Notes: generated by a model from the letters alone, not told the origin. A stretch of DNA of 64,000 nt from Blautia sp. (GCA_017475035.1 JAFVGK010000075.1:17114-81113); one strand, 5' to 3'; counted from the first letter of the stretch, positions 30,201-37,797 are shown. Program-made: numbers and translations.

Positions 30201-32926
30201 CCAATAGGTTCGTGGGAATATGTCGCGACAAAGCCAGTAGATGCAGATCCTTCAATGCTATAGGTATAACCGTCAACATCAGGGAGTGTGACCAGATACT
30301 CAATGTCCACTCCATTGTAATTGTACCTCACTTCCTCCCAGGTATAGGTCCAGCCGTCACCACGTCGAATTGTTACTGCTTTCGGATTTGGTTTTGGGGA
30401 GACTGAGATCCCGCTGGGCATATCCAGGCTTACACCTATCTGAGTCGGTCTGATCCCGTCAGCATTATCGCCGTCGTTCCAGACAATGGTAATATTGGCT
30501 GGCCCTTTCCTGATCAGGTGGTTTGTGATGATGGTCAGGCCATCTATGGAACGATCATACTCGATCTCATATCCAGGAAGAAGGTTCGTGGTAAAGTCTT
30601 CCCCTTCGTGAATGTTCTCAAATACAGTGTAATCGGGTACTCCCCCGGAGCTGTTGATGTCCGGGAGCATGAAGGTATGCTGCCAGGCATCATTTTCCAA
30701 TATCTTTTTCTGTTCCACCGTTCCGCTGTGCTTTTCAGAAACTCTGATACTGGCGTATCCAGGTCTGGTTCCGAGGCTGTTTTCCTCATCATCCCAGATG
30801 ACCTGGACGGTATGCGGAATCAGGCCATATTGGATCAGACCTGCGTTCAACCAGGGAATATCAAAATTGCCGTTCTCGTCTGCCTGATAAAGCCCTGCAG
30901 AAGAAAGCTCTTTATCCGTGGGAAGGTAAAGCGTATTGTAGGCTATCTGATATTTTGTCTGGGAATCAATAATGATGTCTGAACCATCTTGCCTGGCGTT
31001 CGATTTCAGCATATCTTCTACGCCGCTTGCGTAGGATATAGTTGGAATTGCGTTTTCGGAATGGACAAGGATATAGGCTTTGCCGCTTTCTGTGATATCT
31101 GTAAAAGAATAGCTTCCATTGTCATCCGTATAGGTGGTCTCAACCAGATCGCCATTGACAAAGAGATCCATCTGGATGCCGGACAGCAATTCTTCCTCCG
31201 CTTCTCGCTTGCCGTCCCCGCTATCCAGCCAGACAATGCCGCTTAAACTTCTGGTGAAGCTTTGCTCGTTGGCAGAGGAAGGCGTGGTATTTCGTAGGAA
31301 GCGGCTGCTATCGTGATCCTCGGAATCTGCAGAATCTAAACTGCTGGGGGAATCTGTCTCTCCAGCTGCATCCATGCCGTCGAGTATGTCCGTCACATCA
31401 TGATTTCCAGTGTTATCCACTCTGTCAGCTTCATCATTCACAGTCCAATCATTGGCTTCATAGATGGGATTATCAGAAGTGTCCGAATCTGTGAAATCAT
31501 CCAACATGCCCTCAATATGATCCATCCTCTCCAAAGTAGTGGCGGAATCATCCAAAGTGGTGTCGGAATTATTGGAAGTACTCTGATCAGTGGCCTGATT
31601 ATCCTGGCCAGACCCATATTCTTCTGTGTCAGAAATGTATCTATCCAGCTCTGCTTCATCCCCGCTTACATTATTGAAATAGTCATCGATCCTGTAATGT
31701 TCTGTGGGCAAATCGTTTCTGTAGTTATCCTTGTTGTCGGTGTATTCTTCCTGATCTGTATAATCCCAATCTTCCGTATCGTTATTGCTGCCAATGGAAC
31801 CGATTGTGAAGTTTTCTGTTTCATCCGTATCATCTATAATAGAAATGCTTCCCGCTGCAGATGAGCCAAACGGGGCAAAATCGTCAAGGTACGTACCCGA
31901 AAGGGATGCTTTCACTGTGATCACATCTCCATCATGGTAAAGGGATTTCGGCACGGCCATGTAGAAGGTCTTCTCCTTCAGGCCTATACAGGAGCTTATC
32001 GCGGCATCTAGAATGAACGGCGAGACATTTCCAGTAGGATCCAGGACAACCGAACCGGCGGAAGTCTCAAAGCTGATAGCCGCCCCGGAGCCCTCCTGTG
32101 GATAGGATACGCCTGCAAAGCCGCGATTCCCGATGGTTTCATCTGCACCCAGGCTGACCCCGAAGGTGTAGTATGCTTCTGCGGGATATCCGAATGCTTC
32201 AAGGGCGTTATCTGCAAGCTGTTCCATATGGATACCTGTGACCGTCCACTCGCTGGCCGAAGTATCATAATGAAAGGAGAGCTGGTTAGAAACCTTCGAC
32301 CCGAGACCGTTTACAGAAAGCTGGGAAATAATCTCCTGCGTGTATCCGCTTCTGCAATAGGGGGGCAGGTTGATCTGGCAATCCAGCTCCACACTTGCCG
32401 TAAAGGGGGATGCAATCCTGTCCTTGTTCGTGAATGTGTATTCTGTAGATCCTTCGGAAAGAGAATCTTCAAAGTAGTACCAGTTGCCATAGCCAGTTCC
32501 TGAGCCAAACCTTTCCGCAGCTGGATCTATTTCAATGGAGATAGAATCCACAGGTGAATAAGCCTGGTTCCGTACCAGTCCCTTAATATCCTGAAGTGTG
32601 AAAGAGATCTCTCCAGGATCGTAGTACTTTTCTCCAACATAAGAAAGACAGGCGGTAATGGGAACCTGGACGGCTGCATCGTTAATGGCGACAGAATCTC
32701 CAAGATACTCACTCTCGCCCCCATACCTCAGGGAAATAACGAAATTGTCGAGATCGGTACCTGTTGGTGTTTCGATGGGAACCGCTCCGCTGTCATAATA
32801 CAGGACTGCTGGCTGGGCAGTAGGTTCTGCCGAAATGCCTGATGGTGTCCCAGCAATGGAAGACAAAGCTATCCCTGTGGCGAGGATCCCACTTGCTGCT
32901 CTCTGAAAAAAGCTGTGTCTTTTCAT
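21290..32926 (-). CDS. Giant CnaB-repeat surface protein (3878 aa)
   Basis: A signal peptide (about residues 1-32) leads a ~330-residue N-terminal region of unknown fold, which could be the ligand-binding head. A very acidic Asp/Ser/Thr-rich linker spans about residues 365-555. Two SdrD-B-like domains start near residues 560 and 920 ('RSLSGIVWLDSGDGK', 'RSLHGVIWDD'), mixed with four diverged CnaB domains. About 27 regular ~92-residue CnaB domains follow to about residue 3790. Almost every one has the Lys two before the Trp ('GRKIWND'), a Glu in 'YxVxE' and an Asn in 'ITNTH', the trio that forms Lys-Asn isopeptide bonds, so a stiff, protease-resistant stalk is expected. A Pro/Thr linker and 'DVQTGDTSP', membrane segment and 'KKQQL' end it. 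Likely a wall-anchored adhesin reaching far from the cell. The ATG has AGAAAGGAG upstream. Confidence 0.9.
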   Translation of the reverse strand: MKRHSFFQRAASGILATGIALSSIAGTPSGISAEPTAQPAVLYYDSGAVPIETPTGTDLDNFVISLRYGGESEYLGDSVAINDAAVQVPITACLSYVGEKYYDPGEISFTLQDIKGLVRNQAYSPVDSISIEIDPAAERFGSGTGYGNWYYFEDSLSEGSTEYTFTNKDRIASPFTASVELDCQINLPPYCRSGYTQEIISQLSVNGLGSKVSNQLSFHYDTSASEWTVTGIHMEQLADNALEAFGYPAEAYYTFGVSLGADETIGNRGFAGVSYPQEGSGAAISFETSAGSVVLDPTGNVSPFILDAAISSCIGLKEKTFYMAVPKSLYHDGDVITVKASLSGTYLDDFAPFGSSAAGSISIIDDTDETENFTIGSIGSNNDTEDWDYTDQEEYTDNKDNYRNDLPTEHYRIDDYFNNVSGDEAELDRYISDTEEYGSGQDNQATDQSTSNNSDTTLDDSATTLERMDHIEGMLDDFTDSDTSDNPIYEANDWTVNDEADRVDNTGNHDVTDILDGMDAAGETDSPSSLDSADSEDHDSSRFLRNTTPSSANEQSFTRSLSGIVWLDSGDGKREAEEELLSGIQMDLFVNGDLVETTYTDDNGSYSFTDITESGKAYILVHSENAIPTISYASGVEDMLKSNARQDGSDIIIDSQTKYQIAYNTLYLPTDKELSSAGLYQADENGNFDIPWLNAGLIQYGLIPHTVQVIWDDEENSLGTRPGYASIRVSEKHSGTVEQKKILENDAWQHTFMLPDINSSGGVPDYTVFENIHEGEDFTTNLLPGYEIEYDRSIDGLTIITNHLIRKGPANITIVWNDGDNADGIRPTQIGVSLDMPSGISVSPKPNPKAVTIRRGDGWTYTWEEVRYNYNGVDIEYLVTLPDVDGYTYSIEGSASTGFVATYSHEPIGQAVTESYTRSLHGVIWDDGSANMSDGERQDEELPLPGLQVDLYVNDALLTSTVTDEYGVYSFEGITQSGTAKIFIHCDKETTAQFATFAPTNRNSNGKTVSGGAEITQSDHDNGRVHRNSRWDPAVIDNDIYLPTDSELSAGVAFSADDAKNYAISFLDTGFVSAGDSPETVTVKVQKTWDCWHSQPDFIPSSIIVKLLADGEETDRLTLPVENLFDSIEAAFPPHPMYADDGHEIQYSVSEDALSGFETTINEQQRDWADTHLKIFDITNTPHSIPETKPQDFWITKFWDDDNNRDGLRPDKTYFTIAKEGESIGTYEAKADGFVYPVSTSIVVDGKYKQVTQITYHLAQLEIPYNDTAADYTITELPVEGYTGTARNYSPNFEYEFLNTHSPETIAIKGKKSWDDSNNQDGLRPAQITVKLLADGILVDSVKTSETNNWEYDFGTRPKYSGGSIINYTVEELPVEGYTVTCNGYDLTNTHVPETTSVSVTKFWIDESNQDGIRPESVDIHLLADGKEINTVTLDKSHAASQEESCDAWMFQFTGLPKYKRGSKILYSVEEDSVEGYESESAVSENDEGTSVSLFNRHTPETTSISVTKLWSDQDNQDGIRPASVKVQLYTGLNKYGAPVSLDADTKWSYKWTDLPKHKNGSVISYTAMEEDVPAGYTASLSDYVEDEIYITNTHTPETTTISGVKVWEDNNDQDGDRPNKITVRLHADGTEVAHTVASEKNGWIYSFENVPVYKNGRAITYTVTEDAVKGYRCTIDGRTITNSHAPGTTSVTVTKAWKDKDNQDGLRPKSVKVQLLANDKPYGDPVNLAESHGWNHTWDNLPVKLDKKNVIYTVSEMDVDINYQSTISGDAIKGFVITNTHNTYVRDIHGSKSWEDTDDQDGIRPDEVTLHLFGNGEFVASTKATAANDWKYSFIGVDSYKNGKEITYTISEEPIDGYEVSYDRNTVINTHIPDSIDIAGKKIWNDADDNDGIRPASVTVRLRADGEIVTEKAITQEDNWSYLFEGLPKFKSGHEIRYTVDEDDVEGYIKEIEGYDITNTHTPEIIAVRGSKTWDDNNDQDGIRPASIMVRLYADQREIDSKEVTAAEGWKYTFASLPKYSGGKEVLYSITEDSVDGYKASINGFEILNVHQPDKRDITVSKIWNDENDQDGIRPVSVDIQLYADTKPYGDPITLSAENKWQGRWKNLSVCSDGKPIVYSIKEIDIPTGYTCSVSGDADSGYLITNSHIPERITLSGTKKWEDNNNQDGMRPTFVTVWLHANGKAVESTTASEENGWKYRFEDLDKYENGKEIQYIITESAVENYNVRLDGNDLINTHSPETTFVSVVKEWDDGDNQDGIRPASIEIQLYADSESYGDPVSLTEEGRWSHTYNGLPAFKGGKPITYSVEELTVPDGYESYISGSTEKGFTITNRHDPEEITVEGRKIWNDKDNQDGIRPDETEVILYADGVEAGRTKATLQGFWTYLFQNLPKNKDGREILYSVGEVPVEGYTTSVDGFAITNHHKTENIDIEGRKLWDDAGDQDGIRPEAVKIFLYADGGQIAETKAAAENGWIFSFTGLPKNRNGLAIDYTIEEEVIDGYTSSVDGYTITNTHIPQKVTIEGRKIWEDRDDQDGIRPESVKILLYADGVETDSRIVTAEDGWAYSFGQLNKYRNGKEITYSIDEAPSDHDGYEKTIDGFDIINVHLPATLTISGKKTWEDAEDQDGIRPESITVKLYGNGKEISQETASAASGWTYTFVNLPKYENGKEIIYSIGEVPVDGYEAEVVGYDIVNTHLPEVTSIDITKVWEDADNQDGVRPESVRVQLIANGKFYKEPITLNAENRWSYKWDHLPVNEAGTEISYSVKEISFPDGYTSAVSGDAEGGFIITNTHEPEKTYLDGKKKWEDHNNQDGIRPSSVTVRLHGNGKEAGYVYVTEKDNWEYSFDDLDKYADGKEIQYIITEDAVEGYRSELDGNDLVNIHAPETTFVSVVKEWDDGDDQDGIRPETAVIQLYADFEPCGDPVVLSEENKWTYTFNELPVYKDGLFIHYSVEETTIPDGYKASVTGSAVKGYTIINTHEPEIITIEGEKVWDDNDNQDGIRPDEVEIILYADGEEMDRTEATLQGFWSYSFYDLPKNKNGQPIAYTVAEVPVEGYTQAINGYIITNHHEAATIDIAGHKVWDDNDDQDGIRPESITAILYADGDPVAEAEASSDTNWEFSFKGLDQYRNGMEVEYHIAEKEVDGYEASIDGCVITNTHEPEKIVIEGRKKWEDGDNQDGIRPDEVEIVLLADGKEAARRTITEADDWAYCFNGLDKYKDGKEIIYSVTETAVEGYEKAVDGYNIINIHQPEKITIHGRKKWEDQNNNDGIRPANITIHLFADSEEVSSMTVSADTDWEYSFEELDKFRDGSEITYTITEDPVNGYETTVDGYTVTNSHGIETVSISGTKKWDDADNQDGIRPDRITLRLHGNGVEIRSAEASEETDWAYSFKNLPKYLHGEEIIYTVTEDALEGYSVAFDGFDPTNSHVPETTFVNVTKAWEDKADQDGLRPESVSVQLYANGNAFGEPISLSKDNKWTYTFNGLPVYQNGEKVDYTVTEVDFPDGYTASISGDSIKGFTITNTHAPETVFVEGQKKWDDGNDQDGIRPEEVEIILKKDGKEDRRIKAVAKESWKYSFHDLPKYENGKVITYSVAESPVDGYEASINGFDITNTHVSGTIDIEGRKTWNDQNNSAGLRPKSITVKFLADGKEIAKTNTDADRDWKYSFKSMPKMADGKEITYAIAEEPVEGYSVKISGYDLTNTHNAEETVTISGRKYWIDKDNAGKTRPSSITVRLFADGKEIKSSTVTEKDDWKYTFADLAKENDGKAIVYSVREDAVTGYTTVIRGTDIYNVSTYAPQPSLTPIPTIIPTRSPNPTAAVTPSSNRQGNSSEKDSDVQTGDTSPVGILFMLLLIAFIAFEVASFYMIKKQQL
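21700..29020 (-). repeat. Tandem ~275 bp repeats encoding 27 CnaB domains
   Basis: The repeats share phrases such as 'DNQDGIRPxxV' and 'ITNTHxPE' but differ throughout, so they are old rather than freshly expanded. A higher-order period is visible: seven successive domains (numbers 13-19 of 31) resemble the next seven (20-26) in order, about 1.93 kb apart; for example 'TFVSVVKEWDDGD' recurs near 26.19 and 24.25 kb. Confidence 0.8.
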
Positions 32927-33021
32927 CGAATGCTCCTTTCTGAATGGTGATTTTCAGTTTCGACTGCAAAAGCACCATCCCTGATGGACTCTGGAAAAAT
33001 CAAGGATCGGAGTGGAAAAAA

Positions 33022-33054
33022 GAAAAAACTGGGCGGCTGTAATCAGCTGCCCAG
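33022..33054 (-). terminator. Rho-independent terminator, - strand
   Basis: CTGGGCaGCTG pairs with CAGCcGCCCAG around ATTA on the - strand, followed by a T-run. It separates the 330-residue CnaB gene from the giant one. Confidence 0.8.
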
Positions 33055-33088
33055 CGTAGTCTGAGTGAGATTATGTCTTCTTATACAT

Positions 33089-34081
33089 TCATTTCTCTTT
33101 CCCACTAATGATGATTTCTCCTGGCGTATGGGAAAGAACCACTTCACTTTCTCTCACGGAAATCTCGTAACCTTCTATAGCAGATGCGTTTATGGAATAG
33201 CGAATCTCCTTTCCGTTGGAGTAAGTCGGAAGATTGTCAAAAGAATAGATCCAGCCCTCATCCTTTCGTGCAGTTTTCTTCGCAATCTGCTTTCCGCCCG
33301 CAAAAAGAGCAATGTCAACGGCGACTGGACGGATCCCGTCCTGGTCACGCTGGTCATCCCAACGAACCATACCTCTGATGAATCGCATCTCACTCAGGTC
33401 GTCCCCGACCATCTCGGAGCAGTTATGCTTACAGGTGATATGGAATCCGGATTCGGCGCTCCCTTCCACAGACACCTCATAGCCATTCAGGGAAATGCTG
33501 CCTAAAGAATAAGATAATTCTTTGCCGGTATTCCGGACAGGAAGCTCTCTGTACCTGTGCTTCCACTTGCTTCCGGCAGAGAGTTCGACAGGCTCTCCGC
33601 AAATGACTCCGTCCGCCAGGAGTTGAACTTCCAAGAATTCAGGTCGCAGCCCGTCATGATCCCTGCTGTCATTCCATGACACGTCTACGTCGAAGCTTTT
33701 CGTCATCGGTAAATGAGTGCCAATGGATGTAAAACAGATGTAGCCGCTTTTCTCTTCCATCTCAATCTCTGTTTCATAGCCCTTCACAGCATTCTCTGAT
33801 ACGGAATATTCGACAGGATTCCCGTGGTCGTTTTCCAACGGCATTCCTGGGAAAGCACAAACCCATCCATCTTCTGCAAATGCTTCCTTTGTTTTGACTG
33901 CTCGACTATCAGCAAACAGTGTGAAAGAGATGCAGCTTGGTCGGATATGATCCTGGTCGTTGCTATCAGCCCATTTTTTCGTAATGACTATGGTCCCTGT
34001 ACGGACATTCTCTGCGAGCGCGGCTCGGGACAAGGCAAGCGTTATAATCAGTCCCAGCAGCCAATGACAATGCATTCTCAT
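33089..34081 (-). CDS. Secreted CnaB-domain protein without anchor, apparently truncated
   Basis: 330 residues from the ATG at 34081, with GGGAGG ten bp upstream. A signal peptide is followed by three CnaB-type domains ('DHIRP', 'DGLRP', 'DGIRP'). Only the first keeps the isopeptide Lys ('ITKKWAD'); the others read V there. The protein stops at 'GEIIISGKEK', exactly where a fourth domain would begin, and has no sorting signal or membrane segment, so it is either a secreted form or a 3'-truncated remnant. A terminator follows, so the cut end is fixed in its own transcription unit. Confidence 0.75.
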   Translation of the reverse strand: MRMHCHWLLGLIITLALSRAALAENVRTGTIVITKKWADSNDQDHIRPSCISFTLFADSRAVKTKEAFAEDGWVCAFPGMPLENDHGNPVEYSVSENAVKGYETEIEMEEKSGYICFTSIGTHLPMTKSFDVDVSWNDSRDHDGLRPEFLEVQLLADGVICGEPVELSAGSKWKHRYRELPVRNTGKELSYSLGSISLNGYEVSVEGSAESGFHITCKHNCSEMVGDDLSEMRFIRGMVRWDDQRDQDGIRPVAVDIALFAGGKQIAKKTARKDEGWIYSFDNLPTYSNGKEIRYSINASAIEGYEISVRESEVVLSHTPGEIIISGKEK

Positions 34082-34105
34082 GGTGCGTAATCCTCCCATT
34101 TATGA

Positions 34106-34321
34106 TGTACAGGAGTACCACAGGTAATCTCTGAAAAGCAACTCAACAACGCCCAATTTATTGCCAATAATCAAAAAGTGACACAACTTGTAGAAAGCAT
34201 CAGGTACGTCAGATTCAAAGATTCATATGATTACACAGAGAATCAGAAAGAAATAATTCTTCTGGCAGAGAAAGAACTTATGGATGGGAAGAACGGAATA
34301 AAACTGAAGAGTATAGTTTAA
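34106..34321 (+). pseudogene. 3' fragment of an unknown coding sequence
   Basis: An open + strand frame of 71 codons with no ATG near its start ends at TAA 34319-34321. Its translation looks protein-like ('NNAQFIANNQKVTQLVESIR', then 'ENQKEIILLAEKELMDG'). It is likely the leftover C-terminus of a deleted gene at the junction between the surface locus and the defence island. I cannot name the family. Confidence 0.4.
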
Positions 34322-34357
34322 CAAAGACGAAAAAATGTGCAATCGCATAGTTTTCTG

Positions 34358-34386
34358 TTGTGTTTGTAGTTTCCTTCTGCTATAGT
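34358..34386 (+). promoter_or_regulatory. Putative sigma-A promoter for the defence operon
   Basis: TTGTGT (34358-34363) and TATAGT (34381-34386) are 17 bp apart, about 50 bp before the regulator start at 34435. Confidence 0.5.
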
Positions 34387-34434
34387 GTTTTATATGAGTA
34401 TATGCTGAGTTATCCAAAGAGAGAGGTTAACAGG

Positions 34435-34665
34435 ATGGTGATCAGTTATAAAAAGCTGTGGAAACTACTGATTGATAAAGACCTGAAGAAGAAAGATCTA
34501 ATCAAGCTGGCAGGAATCAGCCAATCCTCTGTCGCAAAAATGACACGGGGAGATACCATCAGTATGGATATAATCTTAAAAATATGCACGGCATTAGACT
34601 GTAATATTGGCGATGTCGTGGACGCGGTTCCCGAAAATCACAGTGAGACAGGGAGGATTCAATAG
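34435..34665 (+). CDS. Cro/C1-type HTH regulator
   Basis: 76 residues from the ATG at 34435, preceded by AGAGAGAGG; longer in-frame starts lack a ribosome site. Nearly all of the protein is one helix-turn-helix ('KKKDLIKLAGISQSSVAKMT', 'LKICTALDCNIGDVVD'), the short form common as first gene of clostridial restriction and defence operons. Its stop abuts the ATPase start at 34666, so it is probably the autoregulator of that block. Confidence 0.85.
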   Translation: MVISYKKLWKLLIDKDLKKKDLIKLAGISQSSVAKMTRGDTISMDIILKICTALDCNIGDVVDAVPENHSETGRIQ

Positions 34666-37600
34666 ATGAAAACCGTTGCCGAATTATGTAAGCCTCGCGA
34701 AAGTGTCTTTGTGGATACTACCCGAGATGATGTATTGAACCTAAGTGATCTTGTAGAAGGGCGTATTGATCCAGTAAAATTCTTTGATGAAAATTTTAAA
34801 ACCCGCGGTATGGAAATATTATTTCATACGGCTTTGAACAGGTTTTCTGGAAAGTCAGCTACGGGTGTCATTAAACTGACACAAGCTATGGGTGGTGGTA
34901 AAACCCATAATATGCTGGCACTCGCGCTTTTGGTACAGTGTCCTGATCTTCGAAAAAAAGTACTTGGAGATGCCTACGAGGACATAGGTGCAGTAAAAGT
35001 AATCGCTTTCTCTGGACGTGAGAGTGATGCAGAGTTCGGAATTTGGGGGAGCCTTGCAGAACAGCTTGGAAAAAGAGACGCTTTTTCAGGATATTACTCT
35101 CCTCTGCGGGCTCCTGGAGAGTCAGCATGGATCAACCTGCTCCAGGGTGAAAAGATACTGATTCTTCTTGACGAGCTTCCTCCTTACCTTGAAAATGCCC
35201 GTTCCATCGCAGTTGGTCATTCAGATTTGTGCCAGGTGACAATTACGGCGTTATCGAACCTTTTTAGCGCTCTTGGGAAAGAGCAGCTCTCAAATATTTG
35301 CCTTGTATTCTCGGATTTGAAGGCAACCTATGAATCAGCAAGCCGACTCCTTCAATCTTCTTTTAAGGAACTTGAAAATGAAGCAAATCGGATTGCTTTA
35401 AACATCGAACCGGTTGCTCTGAACTCAGACGAAATTTACGATATTCTTCGTAAACGTCTTTTTGAAATTTGTCCAAAGGGAAGCAATAGCGCGGATGTCA
35501 ACGATGTAGCTATAGGATTTAAGGATGCTGTTAGCCGTGCTTCCAAGTCGGGCTTGACATCCTATTCCCCCGAGAAGGTCTTTGTAGGTGTTAGAGATTC
35601 TTATCCTTTCCATCCTTCCATCAAGGAACTGTACGCCCGGTTTAAAGAAAACCAGGGTTTTCAGCAGACACGCGGGTTGATTCGCCTCATGAGACAAATT
35701 ATTCGTCAGTTTTATGAAAGCGGGGCTGCAGATCATGCATATCTAGTGAATGTGTATGATGTGAACTTAAATAACCAGATGATGTTGAACATGATCAAGG
35801 AAATCAAGCCTTCTCTGGATAACGCAATCAGCCACGATATTGCCCAGCAAAGCAAGGCAGTCGCGGAGTTAATAGATGCTCAGTATGAGGCCGATTACCA
35901 TTTTCCATATGCTCAGACTGTGGCAAAACTGATTCTGGTTTCATCTTTGAATGAAACGGCGCATGGGTTGCAGGGACTGGTTGATTCAGATATTTTAGGA
36001 TACTTGTGTGCCCCTGACTTGGAAATGAACCAGTACAAGAAAGTCCTGGAGGAGATAAAAGGTCAGTGCTGGTACCTGAAAATGGATAACCGTGGAAGGT
36101 ATTATTTCCAGAACACCAAAAACATGGTAGCGGAAATGAATACTCTCGTTGACAGCTACAGTGATGAACAGGCCAGAAAAGATCTCCGGAAGTTCCTGGA
36201 GAGCTCTTTTGCACCTAAGCTGAAGAAATGCTATGAGCTATTATATGTCATGCCTGCAGTAGATGAAATCAGCCTGGATATGAATAAGGTTGCACTGGTT
36301 ATCTATGAGCCGTATGAAGGCATTGGGCTGCATCCGGATCTGGATATGTTCTACCGGAATGCGACTTATAAAAACCGGGTAATGTTCCTGACTGGCCAGC
36401 GAAGCATCATGAAAAAACTGTTTGAAAACAGTAAACGGCTTTCTGCTATCCGGCAGATTATATCTGGAATGAAGGAAGAGCATATATCAGAAACGGATCA
36501 GCAGTATAAGGAGGCTTTATCTCAGGAGGACAAAGCAACAACGGCTTTATTATCTACGATTCGTGAGACATTCATAACTTTATACTATCCGACAAAGGGC
36601 GGCCTTAGCAGTGATGATTTTAAACTGGAATTTGCAGGGAATAAATTTATTGGAGAAGATCAGATTGTCAGGACTCTGATAGACGCTTCAAAGTTCCAGG
36701 ATTATTCCAAAGAAGATCGCTTTATGGAGACGCTGCGTAAGAAGTGCGAAGCTCGTATTTTCACACAGCATGAAATGACTTGGTCGCAGATCATGGAACG
36801 GGCTGGAACGGAAGTAAACTGGCAGTGGTACCATCCGGATCAGATGGAAGATTTGAAGAAAGACTGCTTTAACCGGGATAAGTGGAGAGAAGTAGGCGGA
36901 TACATTCAGAAAGGCCCATTTGCAAAAGAACCTACAGAAGTGTCTGTGGAACAGCTTTCATATGATGAAGGCACTGGAGAATTTACATTGAAAGTGCGAG
37001 GGGTTTATGGCAATACTGTCTACTACGATGTCGGTGCAGAACCGACAGAGGCATCTGCGATTGTGCCAACCCCCTTTATTACCAGGGAAACAGATTTGTG
37101 GTTCCTTTGTGTTGACCAGTCCCATGATGACCCGCACCCGACTGGTGATGCCAAACATTTTATGTGCAAGGTTCCTCTTCGTGCAGAGCAGCGCGAGGCC
37201 GCAGTAGGAACCGTAATGCAGCTTGCAACTCATCCTGGCTTTGAAGTTCGATATACCACGGATGGCTCCAATCCAAAGGAATCTGGTGGAAAGTATAGCG
37301 GCGAGTTTGTCATTCCGAAGGGTTGTAAATATGTTAGGACGGCTGTATATAACCACGGGGAACTGGTGGAAGAGAAAGACATTCCTATAACTGAGCAGAA
37401 ATCATCTAAGAAGGCCCAGATTGATGATGAAAAAGGATTAGAGTATACATTAAAGTCGATGAAAAAATGCCCTGATACCGCTTCAGCATATTCAGAATTT
37501 GGCAGGCTTCAGAAACTTGCAGGAACGTATATTCGCCATTTTACAGTGGTAATAACAGAGAAAAACCAGGCGGATAATTATATGGAGATAACAACAGCAC

Positions 37601-37797
37601 GTGTTCCATATGATGCTTCAAATTTACAAGCAACAGTTGATATTATCCGTGAATCTGCTTTTGCCAATAAGGATGTTGTTGTGGAATTCGAATATAAGTC
37701 CATCCTCTTTACCAAGGGAGCAATCTTTAAGCAGTGGGTTGATATGAATAAGTTGGATATGAACGAATTAACTAATCTTGGAGAGATTATTCAATGA
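34666..37797 (+). CDS. DUF499 (COG1483) ATPase of a methylation-linked defence block
   Basis: 1043 residues. The N-terminal ATPase has a Walker A ('QAMGGGKTHNML', about residues 74-85) and Walker B ('ILILLDELPPYL', about residues 165-176), as in DUF499 proteins, which are related to the BrxC/PglY ATPases of BREX and Pgl. A region near residues 850-900 ('GFEVRYTTDGSNPKESGG') resembles the chitobiase/hexosaminidase C-terminal beta domain, a probable recognition or assembly module. It overlaps the next start by four bases. The family is known from defence islands next to DUF1156 methyltransferases; a motor or sensor role is inference. Confidence 0.85.
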   Translation: MKTVAELCKPRESVFVDTTRDDVLNLSDLVEGRIDPVKFFDENFKTRGMEILFHTALNRFSGKSATGVIKLTQAMGGGKTHNMLALALLVQCPDLRKKVLGDAYEDIGAVKVIAFSGRESDAEFGIWGSLAEQLGKRDAFSGYYSPLRAPGESAWINLLQGEKILILLDELPPYLENARSIAVGHSDLCQVTITALSNLFSALGKEQLSNICLVFSDLKATYESASRLLQSSFKELENEANRIALNIEPVALNSDEIYDILRKRLFEICPKGSNSADVNDVAIGFKDAVSRASKSGLTSYSPEKVFVGVRDSYPFHPSIKELYARFKENQGFQQTRGLIRLMRQIIRQFYESGAADHAYLVNVYDVNLNNQMMLNMIKEIKPSLDNAISHDIAQQSKAVAELIDAQYEADYHFPYAQTVAKLILVSSLNETAHGLQGLVDSDILGYLCAPDLEMNQYKKVLEEIKGQCWYLKMDNRGRYYFQNTKNMVAEMNTLVDSYSDEQARKDLRKFLESSFAPKLKKCYELLYVMPAVDEISLDMNKVALVIYEPYEGIGLHPDLDMFYRNATYKNRVMFLTGQRSIMKKLFENSKRLSAIRQIISGMKEEHISETDQQYKEALSQEDKATTALLSTIRETFITLYYPTKGGLSSDDFKLEFAGNKFIGEDQIVRTLIDASKFQDYSKEDRFMETLRKKCEARIFTQHEMTWSQIMERAGTEVNWQWYHPDQMEDLKKDCFNRDKWREVGGYIQKGPFAKEPTEVSVEQLSYDEGTGEFTLKVRGVYGNTVYYDVGAEPTEASAIVPTPFITRETDLWFLCVDQSHDDPHPTGDAKHFMCKVPLRAEQREAAVGTVMQLATHPGFEVRYTTDGSNPKESGGKYSGEFVIPKGCKYVRTAVYNHGELVEEKDIPITEQKSSKKAQIDDEKGLEYTLKSMKKCPDTASAYSEFGRLQKLAGTYIRHFTVVITEKNQADNYMEITTARVPYDASNLQATVDIIRESAFANKDVVVEFEYKSILFTKGAIFKQWVDMNKLDMNELTNLGEIIQ

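Noticed and set aside
21300-32900. Many open frames on the + strand opposite the giant CnaB gene
   Set aside because: They are antisense shadows repeated with the domain period; no ribosome sites or protein-like features.
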